A stretch of 62,956 nt of DNA from Spirochaetaceae bacterium (GTDB lineage Bacteria > Spirochaetota > Spirochaetia > Treponematales > Breznakiellaceae), in the NCBI GenBank assembly GCA_031282145.1, contig JAITEG010000216.1, positions 1 to 62,956 of the forward strand, given 5' to 3'. Both the position numbers and the translations under genes were made by a program. Below the pieces are notes generated by a model. The model was given only the letters and a program-made list of their open reading frames with translations. It was not told the origin of the DNA and did not search any database. This document shows positions 37,534 to 47,152 of the stretch, in pieces. Numbering within the stretch: position 1 is the stretch's first letter; each line of letters starts with the position of its first letter.

Positions 37534-37854
37534 CTATTCCTCAAAATCGTCGTAATCTACGTCCTCTTCATAGTCATAATCATCGTCTTCATCTTCATAG
37601 TCATCGTCTTCGTCGTCAAAATCGTCATCCTCGAAGTCGTCGTCAAAACCGTCGTCCATGTCATCAAAATCATCTTCCTCGTCAAGATCGTCCTCGTCTT
37701 CATCTTCATCATCGAAGACAAAAAAAGGAAGGGGGAATTTGTCAGGGTACCCGTCCATTTGGGGGATCATGGCGAGTTCATATGACAAACCTAAGTCATC
37801 CGCAGGACTCCGCCTGGTATTCATGGTCTCATCCGGAACCATCATTTTCTCCAT
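37534..37854 (-). CDS. Highly acidic low-complexity protein
   Basis: The 106-residue protein has an ordinary N-terminal 48 residues and a tail of about 58 residues that is nearly all Asp, Glu, Tyr and Phe (for example DDEDEDEDDLDEEDD, DYDYEEDVDYDDFEE). Codon usage alternates GAT/GAC/GAA, so the tail is selected at protein level rather than being a DNA repeat. Acidic tails occur in RNA polymerase delta, histone-like chaperones and metal-binding proteins, but no domain supports any of these. It is divergent from ispE. No strong ribosome site precedes ATG 37854. Confidence 0.6.
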   Translation of the reverse strand: MEKMMVPDETMNTRRSPADDLGLSYELAMIPQMDGYPDKFPLPFFVFDDEDEDEDDLDEEDDFDDMDDGFDDDFEDDDFDDEDDDYEDEDDDYDYEEDVDYDDFEE

Positions 37855-37975
37855 AATTAAGATTATTTCTTAAGATTATTTCTCTTGAAACATAAGGGAG
37901 AGTTTCCGTATCTGTCAACTACTTTCCGCGCAATTACGCATTTTTTTTATTTTTTTATCCTTTCCTCTCGGCCCC

Positions 37976-38005
37976 TTTACAGGCCTTCCTCCTTTTTGCT
38001 ATACT
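37976..38005 (+). promoter_or_regulatory. Promoter of ispE
   Basis: TTTACA (37976-37981) and TATACT (38000-38005) are separated by 18 bases and lie about 75 bases before the GTG start of ispE, after a T-rich tract. Confidence 0.55.
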
Positions 38006-38082
38006 GTGGATCTCATGCAGCGGAATGCCGGATCGGTAAAGCCAGGGGAAGGGGAAAACGAAAGCCCCCGGGGGATTGTCCG

Positions 38083-38997
38083 GTGATAACCTGGGAGGCC
38101 CCCGCTAAGATCAACCTGCACCTCCGGGTTAAGGGACTTCGGGCCGATGGCTATCATGCCTTGGAAAGTGTTTTTTTGGCCCTCGACTGGGGGGATACCC
38201 TGCGGGTTGATGCTTCCTGGGGAAAAGGGACTTGTGAATTGGTCAGGAATTGCCTGCTTCCTCAGGAAGCATTGCCTTTTTCCCCGGAGGAGGACCTGGC
38301 CTACCGGGCGGCGCTCCTTTTTAGGCAAAAGACCGGGTATGACCGGGCCTTGCGGATTGAGCTGGATAAGCGGATCCCCCTGGGGGCGGGTCTGGGGGGT
38401 GGTTCTTCGGATGCGGCGGCGGTTCTTTTAGCCCTGGATCGTCTGGCGAGGACCGGCCTTTCGGCGTCCGCCCTGAAGGTCCTGGCGGAAGCCCTGGGTA
38501 GTGACGTACCCTTTTTCCTTTCCCCTGGAGCGGCCTTGGTTTGCGGACGGGGAGAGGAGCTTACCCTCCTTGACCCCCCCAAAGACATTTGGGTGGTGTT
38601 GGTTAATCCGGGGTTTGCCCAGGATACCGCCGGGGCGTTCCGCCTCCTGGACGCGGAGCGGGGGAGGGGATGGTTGTTGCCGGAGGAGCTTGCCCCGGAA
38701 ACCCTGGGAAAGGCCCTTTCCGGCCCTCCGGGCCTCTGGCCCTACGGGAATGATTTTCTGTCCCTTTTTTTGGAAAGGGGGCCTGCGGGGCGAGCCCGGG
38801 CCTATGGGGCCATACTGGAGAGCCTTAAGGCTCTGGATGCGGAATTTACGGGCTTATCCGGGTCAGGATCGACCTGTTTTGGAGTTTTTATTCAGGGAGG
38901 AGCGGCGGATCGGGCGCTACAAGTCCTCAGGGAGGAATGGAGTTTTGTCAGAATAACCTTTCCTCTTGCGCGTTCGGGCAATGCGGTATTACAATAA
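38083..38997 (+). CDS. ispE: 4-diphosphocytidyl-2-C-methyl-D-erythritol kinase
   Basis: IspE phosphorylates CDP-methylerythritol in the MEP route to isoprenoid precursors. The GHMP kinase has WEAPAKINLHLRVKG at its start, the ATP loop PLGAGLGGGSSDAAAV and the C-terminal GLSGSGSTCFG. I choose GTG 38083 because homology begins there; the open frame reaches back to 37885 but across the promoter. The 304-residue length is typical. It implies the MEP rather than the mevalonate pathway. Confidence 0.92.
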   Translation: MITWEAPAKINLHLRVKGLRADGYHALESVFLALDWGDTLRVDASWGKGTCELVRNCLLPQEALPFSPEEDLAYRAALLFRQKTGYDRALRIELDKRIPLGAGLGGGSSDAAAVLLALDRLARTGLSASALKVLAEALGSDVPFFLSPGAALVCGRGEELTLLDPPKDIWVVLVNPGFAQDTAGAFRLLDAERGRGWLLPEELAPETLGKALSGPPGLWPYGNDFLSLFLERGPAGRARAYGAILESLKALDAEFTGLSGSGSTCFGVFIQGGAADRALQVLREEWSFVRITFPLARSGNAVLQ

Positions 38998-39035
38998 TAT
39001 TATGTTAACCTGGACCGAAAAAAAGGAGAAGCGCC

Positions 39036-39317
39036 ATGGAGATAACCGACATTAGGGTCCGTAAAGTGGCCGGTGAGGGTAAATTAAAGGCATATGTGAC
39101 GGTTACATTTGATGACTGCTTTGTAGTTCATAATGTAAAAATCATTGAAGGCAAAAGCGGTGTATTCATCGCCATGCCCAGCAGGAAGACGAGGATTGGA
39201 GAATACAAGGATGTGGCCCATCCGATTCATCCCGAATTCCGCGCGGAATTACAGAAGAAGATCCTGGAAAAATACGATTCCGGAAATGTTCAGGATGATC
39301 CTTCTGTAGAGATTTAG
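39036..39317 (+). CDS. spoVG: SpoVG family regulator
   Basis: SpoVG is a small nucleic-acid-binding regulator, first found in sporulation but common in non-sporulating bacteria including spirochaetes, where it binds DNA and RNA. The 93-residue protein begins MEITDIRVRKV and has FIAMPSRKT and DVAHPIHPEFR, the conserved core. AAAGGAG precedes the ATG. It is followed by tRNA-Gln and the L25 gene. Confidence 0.95.
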   Translation: MEITDIRVRKVAGEGKLKAYVTVTFDDCFVVHNVKIIEGKSGVFIAMPSRKTRIGEYKDVAHPIHPEFRAELQKKILEKYDSGNVQDDPSVEI

Positions 39318-39361
39318 GAATATGGGCGTCTCTAAGGTGAATTTTTAGGGACGTCTATAAT

Positions 39362-39433
39362 TGGGACGTAGGCAAGTGGTAAGCCACCGGGTTTTGGCTC
39401 CGGCATGCACAGGTTCGAACCCTGTCGTCCCAG
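39362..39433 (+). tRNA. tRNA-Gln (anticodon UUG)
   Basis: Acceptor TGGGACG/CGTCCCA, D-stem, anticodon stem CCGGG/TCCGG with loop TTTTGGC (anticodon TTG), T-arm ACAGG-TTCGAAC-CCTGT and discriminator G are all present. CCA is not encoded. A wobble-paired hairpin (about 39328-39354) lies between spoVG and the tRNA. Confidence 0.95.
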
Positions 39434-39509
39434 AAAAGGCGTTGATTCTGTCGTTTCAGAAAATGGGTAAAGCGGTCCCTTGGAGGGCCATAAGAGGAGT
39501 TGTAGCATA

Positions 39510-40124
39510 ATGAGTCAGGTTGTTTTTGCGGCCCGGAACCGGGCCAACACCGGTTCTGGGGATGCCCGCCGGATCCGTCGTGCCGGACGTATTCCGGCGG
39601 TAATTTACGGACGTTCGGGCTCGGCCCTGTCCATCGATCTGGATGCCCTGGAATTTATCCATGGGGTTAAGGGTATTTCTGAAAGTACCATCGTCAAAAT
39701 TGAGGTAGACGGAAAGATCCACGATGCCTTTGTTAAGGATACCCAACGGAATATCACCGATGGGAAGGTCCTCCATGTGGATTTTTATGAGGTAGAAAGT
39801 AATACCATCCTGAGGGCCCGGGTTTCGGTACATATCCACGGGACCCCCATCGGGGTTCGGGAAGGGGGTATCCTGGAATCTCCCCTCCACGATATTGAGG
39901 TGGAATGTCTCCCCAAGGATCTTCCCGAGCGGATCGATGTGGATGTTTCAGACCTCAAGGTGAACCAGTCGATCCACGTTCGGGATCTGCCCCTGGGTTC
40001 GGGGGTGCGCCTTATCTCAGGGGGTGACCAGGTGGTGGCCTTGGTAAAATTCGCCAAGGCTGAAGCCGCCCCGGCAACGGAAGAAGAGCCCGCAGCCGCT
40101 TCTGAGGCTGAGGCAAAATCCTAA
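39510..40124 (+). CDS. rplY: Large ribosomal subunit protein bL25 (Ctc, long form)
   Basis: The 204-residue Ctc-type protein has the N-terminal 5S rRNA-binding domain (AARNRANTGSGDARRIRRAGRIPAVIYG) and a C-terminal beta domain (about 95-185), then an Ala/Glu-rich acidic tail. A frame upstream to TTG 39480 is ignored because AGGAG sits correctly before ATG 39510. It is followed by tilS; the more common neighbour pth is absent. Confidence 0.93.
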   Translation: MSQVVFAARNRANTGSGDARRIRRAGRIPAVIYGRSGSALSIDLDALEFIHGVKGISESTIVKIEVDGKIHDAFVKDTQRNITDGKVLHVDFYEVESNTILRARVSVHIHGTPIGVREGGILESPLHDIEVECLPKDLPERIDVDVSDLKVNQSIHVRDLPLGSGVRLISGGDQVVALVKFAKAEAAPATEEEPAAASEAEAKS

Positions 40125-40181
40125 GCTCCCCGGAGGGGTCTATGCTCCGGGGCGGGCGGTTTTGGGGATGACGGCCGGGTG

Positions 40182-41582
40182 ATGCATGCCTTTGAAGAAG
40201 CCCTTGCCCGGGAACTCATGGCTCTGGTCCGGCAAGGTTCTCGGTTCTTGGTTGCCGTTTCTGGGGGTGCCGATTCGACTGCCCTACTGGCCGCCCTGTC
40301 GGTTTTGCGGCGGCACCTGGGGTTTGAGCTTTTTTGTCTCCATGTAGACCATGGAATCCGGTCCCGGAAGGAAAGCCGGGGAGATGCCCGGTGGGTAAAA
40401 GAACATTGCGCGTTCCTGAAAATACCCTTCAGGCTGGTATCCATAGTTCCGGGAAGGGTGATGGAGACCGCCCGGGAGCGGGGTATCGGGATCGAGGGGG
40501 CGGCGCGGCTCTATCGCCATGCCGCATGGAACCGGGAAGCTCGGCGGATCGGGGCGGAGCGGATCCTCACGGCCCATACCCAAAGCGATCTCCGGGAAAC
40601 GATCCTCATGCGTTTCCTCCGCGGGTCTGGCCCCGCGGGTCTGGCTGGTATCCCCCGATCCCGGGGCCGTTTGTTTCGTCCCCTTCTGAATCAGGATCGC
40701 TCCGCCGTACTCAGGTATCTGGAGGACCGGAACCTTTCCTACCGAACCGATGCGACGAACGCGGATAACCGATTTTTGCGGAACCGTATTCGGAACCAGC
40801 TCATCCCCGTTCTGGACGATTTGTTCCCCTTTTGGGAACGGTCCCTCCCGGTTTTGGGGGAAACCCAGGGCCTTGCGGCGGCCTTTATCACCGCCTTTGC
40901 TGGGGGGGCCCTCCCCTGGAAGCCGGTTGGAAGCGGGGTCCAAGCCCTTGCCCTGGCCCGGGAAGATTTTTTTGGGGCGCCGGAAATTATCCGGGAGGAG
41001 GCCCTGTTTTTGGCCGCGGATCGGCTGAAAGCGGCGGGACAAAGCGCCGGGGAATCCGGCTTTCATCCGGACCGCCGGCGCCGGGGGACCGGGGAGCCCC
41101 GGCGGGAAGTCATCCGGCTTTTCGCCCGGGGGGGGATCGCCGCCCTAGACGCGGGTCCCCTGCGGCTGGAAGACCGGGGGGATAGTATTGTTGCCCTTTC
41201 CCCAGAGGGCTTTTACGAAACGGGGTTTTCGCGGTTGATTAAAGATCCGGGACGCTATAAGCTAAGGGGGTTTGTCATTGAAACTACCGGTCTCGGGGAG
41301 GGGAAAGAAGGCTTTTTCGCCTTCCTTCCCCTGGTAATACGGCGGAATTTTCACGATGATATGCTTATCATAAAGGGACGGAAACGGTCCGTTAAAAAAG
41401 CCCTTGATAGGATGCCCCTATCGGAATATACCGATATTATAAATGTCGGGGATGTGGAGGGCACGGCCGCGGTAATCGGCCTGGGCCGGAATGGACCGGT
41501 GATTTTATTGCGCAGGGAAAAAGAAACCGGGAAACCGGGTCCGCCGCTTTTTTTCTTTTCCCTTGGGGGTACTGATGTTTAA
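40182..41582 (+). CDS. tilS: tRNA(Ile)-lysidine synthase TilS
   Basis: TilS modifies C34 of tRNA-Ile(CAU) with lysine so that it reads AUA. The PP-loop SGGADSTALLAAL is at residues 29-41, followed by LHVDHGIR, ERILTAHTQSDLRETILMRFLRG and NRFLRNRIRN. The C-terminal half is divergent but of family length (466 residues). GTG 40179 directly precedes ATG 40182 and either could be used. The 3' end overlaps ftsH by 8 bases. Confidence 0.92.
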   Translation: MHAFEEALARELMALVRQGSRFLVAVSGGADSTALLAALSVLRRHLGFELFCLHVDHGIRSRKESRGDARWVKEHCAFLKIPFRLVSIVPGRVMETARERGIGIEGAARLYRHAAWNREARRIGAERILTAHTQSDLRETILMRFLRGSGPAGLAGIPRSRGRLFRPLLNQDRSAVLRYLEDRNLSYRTDATNADNRFLRNRIRNQLIPVLDDLFPFWERSLPVLGETQGLAAAFITAFAGGALPWKPVGSGVQALALAREDFFGAPEIIREEALFLAADRLKAAGQSAGESGFHPDRRRRGTGEPRREVIRLFARGGIAALDAGPLRLEDRGDSIVALSPEGFYETGFSRLIKDPGRYKLRGFVIETTGLGEGKEGFFAFLPLVIRRNFHDDMLIIKGRKRSVKKALDRMPLSEYTDIINVGDVEGTAAVIGLGRNGPVILLRREKETGKPGPPLFFFSLGGTDV

Positions 41583-43506
41583 TGATCAAAATAACCGTAT
41601 GCCGCCTCGACCTTCTTTGCAGACCGGCCGGCCCAATCGTTTTGCCCTAATATTTTTTCTTATTATGATGGGGCTTTTTATCGCTTATTTTTTTAAACCC
41701 AAGGCCCCGGCCATTCGGGAGATCCCCTATTCGGCCTTTACGACCTATCTGGAAATGAACGAGGTTACCGCGGTTACCATTCATGATAATAACATCATTG
41801 AGGGGACCCTGCGGGACAAGTCCTATTTCAAAACCCTGATCCCCTATCAGGACCCGGGGTTGCTGCCGGAACTGCGGGCGAAAAACATCAATGTGTCCGG
41901 GGCCGCCACGGGGCTTAGTCCTTGGCGGATCTTCCTGGAATTCCTCCCCTGGCTCATCGGTTTTAGTTTTATCTGGATTATGTTCAGGAATATGCAGGGT
42001 TCGGGAAACAAGGCTTTTCAATTCGGTAAAAGCCGGGCCAAGCGTTACCAGGACGAGGGAAAAAAGATCACCTTCGCCGATGTGGCCGGCCAGGATGACG
42101 CCAAATACGAGTTGCAGGAGGTGGTGGCCTTCCTTAAGGAGCCCCAGAAATTTACCAAAATGGGGGCCCGGATCCCCAAGGGGGTGCTTTTGGTGGGTCT
42201 CCCCGGGACGGGGAAGACCCTCATGGCCAAGGCCGTGGCCGGGGAAGCCGGGGTGGCCTATTTCCACATGTCCGGCTCCGATTTTGTGGAAATGTTCGTG
42301 GGGGTTGGGGCCAGCCGGGTTCGGGACCTCTTTGAGCAGGGCCGGCGTAGTGCCCCCTGTATCATCTTCATAGATGAGTTGGACGCCGTGGGCAGGACCC
42401 GGGGCGCGGGATACGGCGGTGGCCACGACGAACGGGAACAGACCCTGAATCAGCTTTTGGTGGAAATGGATGGGTTTGACTCCAAGGACGGGGTTATCAT
42501 TCTGGCCGCTACCAACCGCCCGGATGTCCTGGACCCGGCCCTGCTCCGGCCCGGACGTTTTGACCGGCAGGTAGTGGTGGCCATGCCGGACATCAAGGAG
42601 CGGGAATCGATACTCAAGATCCACGCCGCAAAAATTCCCCTGGCCCAGGAGGTCGATCTTGCCCGGATAGCCCGGGCGACCCCGGGGATGAGTGGGGCGG
42701 AAATCGCCAATCTGGTAAACGAAGCGGCTCTTTTTGCCGCCCGGAAGGATAAAGGTACGGTGGAGATGCCGGATTTTGAGGAAGCCCGGGATAAGATCCT
42801 CATGGGGGTTGCCCGGAAAACCCTTGCCATATCGGAGAAGGAGCGGCGGATGACCGCTATCCACGAGGCTGGTCACGCTATGCTCCACTATTTCCTCAAA
42901 AACGCCGATCCCCTCCACAAGGTAACCATTGTTCCCCATGGCCGGGCCTTGGGAATGGCTATGTCCCTGCCGGAAGCGGATAGTTACAGCCGCACTAAGG
43001 GCTGGATCACGGATCGGATCGTGATCTGTTATGGCGGCTGGGCGGCGGAACGGCTTTTTTACGATGAAACCACCACCGGAACCAAACAGGATCTGGAACA
43101 GGCCACGGATATGGCCCGGCGTATGGTCTGCGAATGGGGAATGGCCGATGAATTGGGCCCGGTAACCTATGGTCAGGAGGAGGAACCCATATTTCTGGGG
43201 AAAGAAATCGCCCGGCATAAGGATTATTCCGAGGAGACCGCCCAAAATATCGACCGGGCCATACGAAAGATATTAGACGACGCTAAGAATTTGGCGGAAA
43301 ATATCTTGAAAAGCCATAAGGATGCACTGGAAAAGCTGGCCGATGCCCTGATAACCCGGGAAACCCTCATTGACGATGAGGTCAGGGTACTTCTGGGATT
43401 GCCCCCCCGGGAGCGGGAAGATCCCCTTCCCCGTGAAAACCCGGGGGACCTCCCGGGGATCGGGGGAAGGCCCGCTGAAAAAGGGGAGTCCCCCCCGGAA
43501 GCCTAG
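41575..43506 (+). CDS. ftsH: ATP-dependent zinc metalloprotease FtsH
   Basis: FtsH degrades misfolded membrane and short-lived cytosolic proteins. The 643-residue protein has two membrane helices (about 23-41 and 125-144), a AAA domain (Walker [10 protein letters not shown], with Leu for the usual Pro; Walker [12 protein letters not shown]; second region of homology [21 protein letters not shown]), and the zinc site HEAGH. The C-terminal tail is Pro/Gly/Glu-rich. ATG 41575 lies within the tilS end. The usual tilS-ftsH coupling is kept. Confidence 0.95.
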   Translation: MFNDQNNRMPPRPSLQTGRPNRFALIFFLIMMGLFIAYFFKPKAPAIREIPYSAFTTYLEMNEVTAVTIHDNNIIEGTLRDKSYFKTLIPYQDPGLLPELRAKNINVSGAATGLSPWRIFLEFLPWLIGFSFIWIMFRNMQGSGNKAFQFGKSRAKRYQDEGKKITFADVAGQDDAKYELQEVVAFLKEPQKFTKMGARIPKGVLLVGLPGTGKTLMAKAVAGEAGVAYFHMSGSDFVEMFVGVGASRVRDLFEQGRRSAPCIIFIDELDAVGRTRGAGYGGGHDEREQTLNQLLVEMDGFDSKDGVIILAATNRPDVLDPALLRPGRFDRQVVVAMPDIKERESILKIHAAKIPLAQEVDLARIARATPGMSGAEIANLVNEAALFAARKDKGTVEMPDFEEARDKILMGVARKTLAISEKERRMTAIHEAGHAMLHYFLKNADPLHKVTIVPHGRALGMAMSLPEADSYSRTKGWITDRIVICYGGWAAERLFYDETTTGTKQDLEQATDMARRMVCEWGMADELGPVTYGQEEEPIFLGKEIARHKDYSEETAQNIDRAIRKILDDAKNLAENILKSHKDALEKLADALITRETLIDDEVRVLLGLPPREREDPLPRENPGDLPGIGGRPAEKGESPPEA

Positions 43507-43507
43507 G

Positions 43508-45262
43508 ATGATCCGCCGTCGCTTTTTTTTAGGTTTGTGGTTTGTCTTGGCCGTGGCGGGCCCCGGATATACCCAGCGGTATGGGGAGGTTCCCCCCCAG
43601 GGAGATGCAGCCATGGCGGAACAATATGTCCAATGGGCGGAGCAGACCATTGACCGGGGTCGATGGAAGGAGGCCCGGGAGGTTCTGGAACGGGCCGCGG
43701 ATTTCGCCGATGTTTCTTCGGACCTTTCCTACCTGCTGGCCCGGACCCGGTTTCACGGAGATGCCCCCAAGGGGGCAGTCCTTGAGGCTCTGCGCCGGGG
43801 CCTTGAGGCGGACCGGTGGTATGCCTATTCGGCGGACGCGGCAAGGCTCCTGGAAGCGGAGACCCTGATTATCCTGCGATCCTTTACTGAAGCCCTCAGG
43901 GTTCTCAGCCGCGTCTCCCCCGGGGCCGATGAGATCTGCCTCCGGCTTTCCGCCCTCAAGGGCCTGGAAGACCGGGCGGGTTTCCGCCGTACCATGGCGG
44001 CGGCTCTGGAGCAATATCCCGCTGATCCCCGGCCGGTCCGGCTCCTCTTCGCGTTTTTCAAGTCTCGGTATCCCCAAGTCAGCCGTGCCCCGGAAGTATA
44101 CCCCGGGGAACCTGAACCCAGCGAACAATTCCTGATCCACACCGCCCTCCGCCGGCTGCCCCTGCTCTTGGAATTGGACGGGGAGTTGGCCTATGGGGCG
44201 GTCCCCTTTATCGCCGATCGTGATACGGCCCGGCGATACCTCGCGGCCTACCGGGCTCTGGGGGAAGTGCCGGCCGCTTCCATTCCCGCGGCTCTGGAAC
44301 TGGGGCTGATAGATGAGGATCAGGCCCTGGAGGAGCTTTTTTTTCCCCGGTCTTTAATTTCCTCCCAGACGCCGGGAAAATTGGTGGTGGACCGGGCCCT
44401 CTTGCTTTCGGTTTGGGAACTGCTGCGGACGGAAGAAAGCCGGGAGCGTTTTAGCCGAAACCTTTCGTCCTTTTCCGGTGTTATTATGGATGATAGGGAT
44501 GAGGACGGGTACAGCGAATCCCAAACCGTTTTTTCCGGGGGGTTGCCGGAGACTTATGCGTATGACCCGGATCAGGACGGTCTCGCGGAACTCTTCATTT
44601 TCTTTAACCAGGGTATACCGGAGCAGGGGACCGTGGTGGTCTCCTCTCCCGGAGAAATCGAGGGAAAGCCCGCGGCTTATCCGGTAAAGGATGAGGACCG
44701 TCTCAAGGCCGTGATCCGCTGGGGATCATACCCGGCGGTGAGAGTTGTTTTTTTGGAGGGGGTAACTTATTTGCCCCGGCCTTTTGAGTTTTTTTATTCT
44801 CCCCTGCGGTTCGCTGAGCTGGCGGGGATTATTCTCCCGGAGGGGACCCTCCCCATGAGCCGGATAACCCGGCGTACCCTGGTGGCTTTTGCCCATGCCA
44901 TTGAACGGCCTGGGAGTAATTTTGATAAGGCCCTGGAAAGGGTGGAGTTTGACCGGGGTATACCCCAACGGGCAGCGGAGTTTTTGGATGACCGGCTCGT
45001 TTCGGAAACCGAATTCAGGTCTGGAAGGCCCCTGGTTCAGCGGATAGATTTGGATCTTGACGGACGCTTGGAAACCGTTCGGCGGTTCCGGGAGGACCTT
45101 CCTCCTTTTTCAGCAGGTGATATGGGTTTGGATGACCGCTGGGTTGTTGAATCCTCCCAAAGCGATTGGGACGGAGACGGTGTCTTCGAAATGGGGGAAG
45201 AATATTTTACCGACGGAACCGTAAAAAGGACGTGGAATTTGAACCGGGATGGTCTTAGATGA
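43508..45262 (+). CDS. Secreted TPR-like protein with EF-hand-type calcium loops
   Basis: ATG 43508 follows the ftsH stop and gives a signal peptide (IRRRFFLGLWFVLAVAGPGYTQ). The 584-residue product has a helical TPR-like first half (about 30-300). In the second half there are several D-x-D-x-D-G loops: DDRDEDGYSES, DPDQDGLAEL, DLDLDGRLET and DWDGDGVFEM. Such loops bind calcium in EF-hand-like and dockerin-like repeats. It is probably periplasmic or outer-membrane associated. Its stop overlaps the next gene (4 bases), which encodes an HtrA-type protease, so a joint envelope role is plausible. Function unknown. Confidence 0.75.
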   Translation: MIRRRFFLGLWFVLAVAGPGYTQRYGEVPPQGDAAMAEQYVQWAEQTIDRGRWKEAREVLERAADFADVSSDLSYLLARTRFHGDAPKGAVLEALRRGLEADRWYAYSADAARLLEAETLIILRSFTEALRVLSRVSPGADEICLRLSALKGLEDRAGFRRTMAAALEQYPADPRPVRLLFAFFKSRYPQVSRAPEVYPGEPEPSEQFLIHTALRRLPLLLELDGELAYGAVPFIADRDTARRYLAAYRALGEVPAASIPAALELGLIDEDQALEELFFPRSLISSQTPGKLVVDRALLLSVWELLRTEESRERFSRNLSSFSGVIMDDRDEDGYSESQTVFSGGLPETYAYDPDQDGLAELFIFFNQGIPEQGTVVVSSPGEIEGKPAAYPVKDEDRLKAVIRWGSYPAVRVVFLEGVTYLPRPFEFFYSPLRFAELAGIILPEGTLPMSRITRRTLVAFAHAIERPGSNFDKALERVEFDRGIPQRAAEFLDDRLVSETEFRSGRPLVQRIDLDLDGRLETVRRFREDLPPFSAGDMGLDDRWVVESSQSDWDGDGVFEMGEEYFTDGTVKRTWNLNRDGLR

Positions 45263-47100
45263 GCGGTACAACGATAGCCGGAGTCCGGGGAAGGGGGGGA
45301 TTTTTCTTTCTTTTCCTGGTGGGCATTTCAGGATTGTTAAGCGGGTGTCTTTCCGCCGCCCAGGCGGAAAAACGGTTGGAGCCCCTTAAATCGTCGGACC
45401 AATTCAGGCTGGACGATATTGAGGGGTATGTTTCGGAAAATCCTGAGCGGGCCATACACCTTATTGGAATTCACCGGCGTATATACAGAATGGAGGACAC
45501 GGACCCTGTTGCTTCTTCCCGGCTTAGATCTCTGGAAGAGGTTGCGGTGAGGAATCTTATCGATTCCCAGGCCCAGGCCGTCAGGGAAAAACGCTGGGAT
45601 GATGCCGCTTCCCTGGCGAGGTCCCTGGGGGCATTGGAAATATCCGTGGAAAATACCGGCATGGAGCCGGATTTTCTTCTGGCGGATGCCAAGGATAAAG
45701 TATCCGGGGGAAATTATTTAGAGGCCTTTCTCGCGGCGCTGCGGGCCCATGAATTACGGCCCCTGGAATTTGAGGACGCCCTGTTTTTTTTGGAACAGGC
45801 GGTCAAGGTCAAACAGCGGCGGACAGCGGCGTTTTTTTTCACCGCCGCGGAAGCCCGGGGGGGGATTATCCCCGAGGAATTACGCCGCTATGCCCGGGGC
45901 CGGGATACCGCGACGGATATGGTCAAGGGGGTTGCCACCGTCCTGGTTGACCGGGGGTACCGTATTGAAAAGGGCCGGGGTTTACCCGACTGGGTTTTAG
46001 GTTCCGCTTTTTTTGTGGACGATACCGGTCTTTTGATTACCAATTACCATGTGATCGCGAGCGAGGTGGATCCCTCCTATGAGGGATATTCCCGGTTGTA
46101 TATCCGTTTGGGAGATGCCTCAAGCCCCCGGATCCCCGCCCGGGTGATAGGCTGGGATAAGGCCATGGATCTGGCCCTGATTAAGACCGAAATAAAACCG
46201 GAATATGTTTTTTCTTTGGTGGACCGGATCATTCCTCCGGTGGGGGAAACTATCTATGCCATAGGCTCCCCGGTGGGGCTTGAAAAGACCGTTACCTCCG
46301 GGATCGTGTCCGCCTTGGGCCGGCGTTTGCTTCAGATTGGGGACGTGATCCAGATAGACGCCGCGGTGAACCACGGTAATTCCGGCGGGCCGGTGGTGGA
46401 TGTGGAGGGGCGCCTGGTGGGTATTGTTTTTGCCGGTATTGAACAATATCAGGGGCTTAACTTCGCCGTTCCCGCCGAGCGCCTGGCGGCGGCCCTTCCC
46501 GCCCTTGTCCGGGGGGGCAAGGCGGAGCGGCCCTGGCTGGGTCTTACCATAGCCGAGACTGCCCAGGGGGCGGAGATTATCTATGTAGCCCCCTTTACTC
46601 CCGCTTCGGAACACCACATAGCGGAAGGGACCTGGATTAAGAAGCTGAACGGAGCCGAAGTACGGGCATCTCAGGGGGGGCTTATCCCGGCCTTGCAGGA
46701 CCTTCTCTTTCCTAACCGCCCCGGGGAACTGGTCGCCCTGGAAACCTCTGACGGTATCCGGCGGGTACTTATTACCGAAAGGCGGCCGGAAGTTCCCCTG
46801 GCCCGGGCTGCCCGCCTTGACAGCCGGGAACGGATGGCGGCGCCCCTCTTCGGCCTTATCCTGGCCCCCACGGCGGGCAATATTTTTTCTCCCGCTTATC
46901 TGATAAAACGGGTGGTCCGGGGTTCCATCGCCGATGAGGCGGGCCTTTCCGAACAGGATCCCATATCCATCCGGGGCTTCAAGGTGGAAGAAAAGGCGGG
47001 ATATGCCCTTTTGGATATCAATGTAAAAAAACGCCGCCTGGGATACCTGGAAACTTCCATGCGGCTTCCTGCTGCCCTGGATTCTCCGGATACCCTTTAG
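45259..47100 (+). CDS. Lipoprotein HtrA/DegP-like serine protease
   Basis: The 613-residue protein has a lipoprotein signal (lipobox LLSGC, Cys30), about 200 residues of helical N-terminal region, then a trypsin-like domain. The catalytic triad is His in TNYHV (about 264), Asp in DKAMDLAL (about 303) and Ser in HGNSGGPVV (about 375). Two PDZ-like regions follow. Standard HtrA lacks the long N-terminal part. The lipid anchor would hold the protease in the periplasm, perhaps at a membrane face. It ends the ftsH run and is followed by a terminator shared with the convergent liv operon. Confidence 0.88.
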   Translation: MSGTTIAGVRGRGGFFFLFLVGISGLLSGCLSAAQAEKRLEPLKSSDQFRLDDIEGYVSENPERAIHLIGIHRRIYRMEDTDPVASSRLRSLEEVAVRNLIDSQAQAVREKRWDDAASLARSLGALEISVENTGMEPDFLLADAKDKVSGGNYLEAFLAALRAHELRPLEFEDALFFLEQAVKVKQRRTAAFFFTAAEARGGIIPEELRRYARGRDTATDMVKGVATVLVDRGYRIEKGRGLPDWVLGSAFFVDDTGLLITNYHVIASEVDPSYEGYSRLYIRLGDASSPRIPARVIGWDKAMDLALIKTEIKPEYVFSLVDRIIPPVGETIYAIGSPVGLEKTVTSGIVSALGRRLLQIGDVIQIDAAVNHGNSGGPVVDVEGRLVGIVFAGIEQYQGLNFAVPAERLAAALPALVRGGKAERPWLGLTIAETAQGAEIIYVAPFTPASEHHIAEGTWIKKLNGAEVRASQGGLIPALQDLLFPNRPGELVALETSDGIRRVLITERRPEVPLARAARLDSRERMAAPLFGLILAPTAGNIFSPAYLIKRVVRGSIADEAGLSEQDPISIRGFKVEEKAGYALLDINVKKRRLGYLETSMRLPAALDSPDTL

Positions 47101-47112
47101 CGGAGCCCCTAT

Positions 47113-47147
47113 CTAAAAACCCTTCCTATCGTGGGAAGGATTTTTAG
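47113..47147. terminator. Bidirectional terminator between the protease and livK
   Basis: CTAAAAA-C-CCTTCC and GGAAGG-A-TTTTTAG form a hairpin with one mismatch. The A and T tracts lie inside the stem on both sides, so it can end transcription in both directions. The convergent stop codons are at 47100 and 47153. Confidence 0.8.
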
Positions 47148-47152
47148 AAAAA

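Noticed and set aside
37534-37854. Acidic ORF as a simple trinucleotide DNA repeat
   Set aside because: The codons vary (GAT, GAC, GAA, GAG, TAT, TTT) while acidity is kept, so protein-level selection is more likely than replication slippage.
41647-43245. 532-residue open frame on the minus strand opposite ftsH
   Set aside because: Antisense to a well-conserved gene; the product is Gly/His/Pro-rich with no domain, a typical artefact of third-position GC bias.
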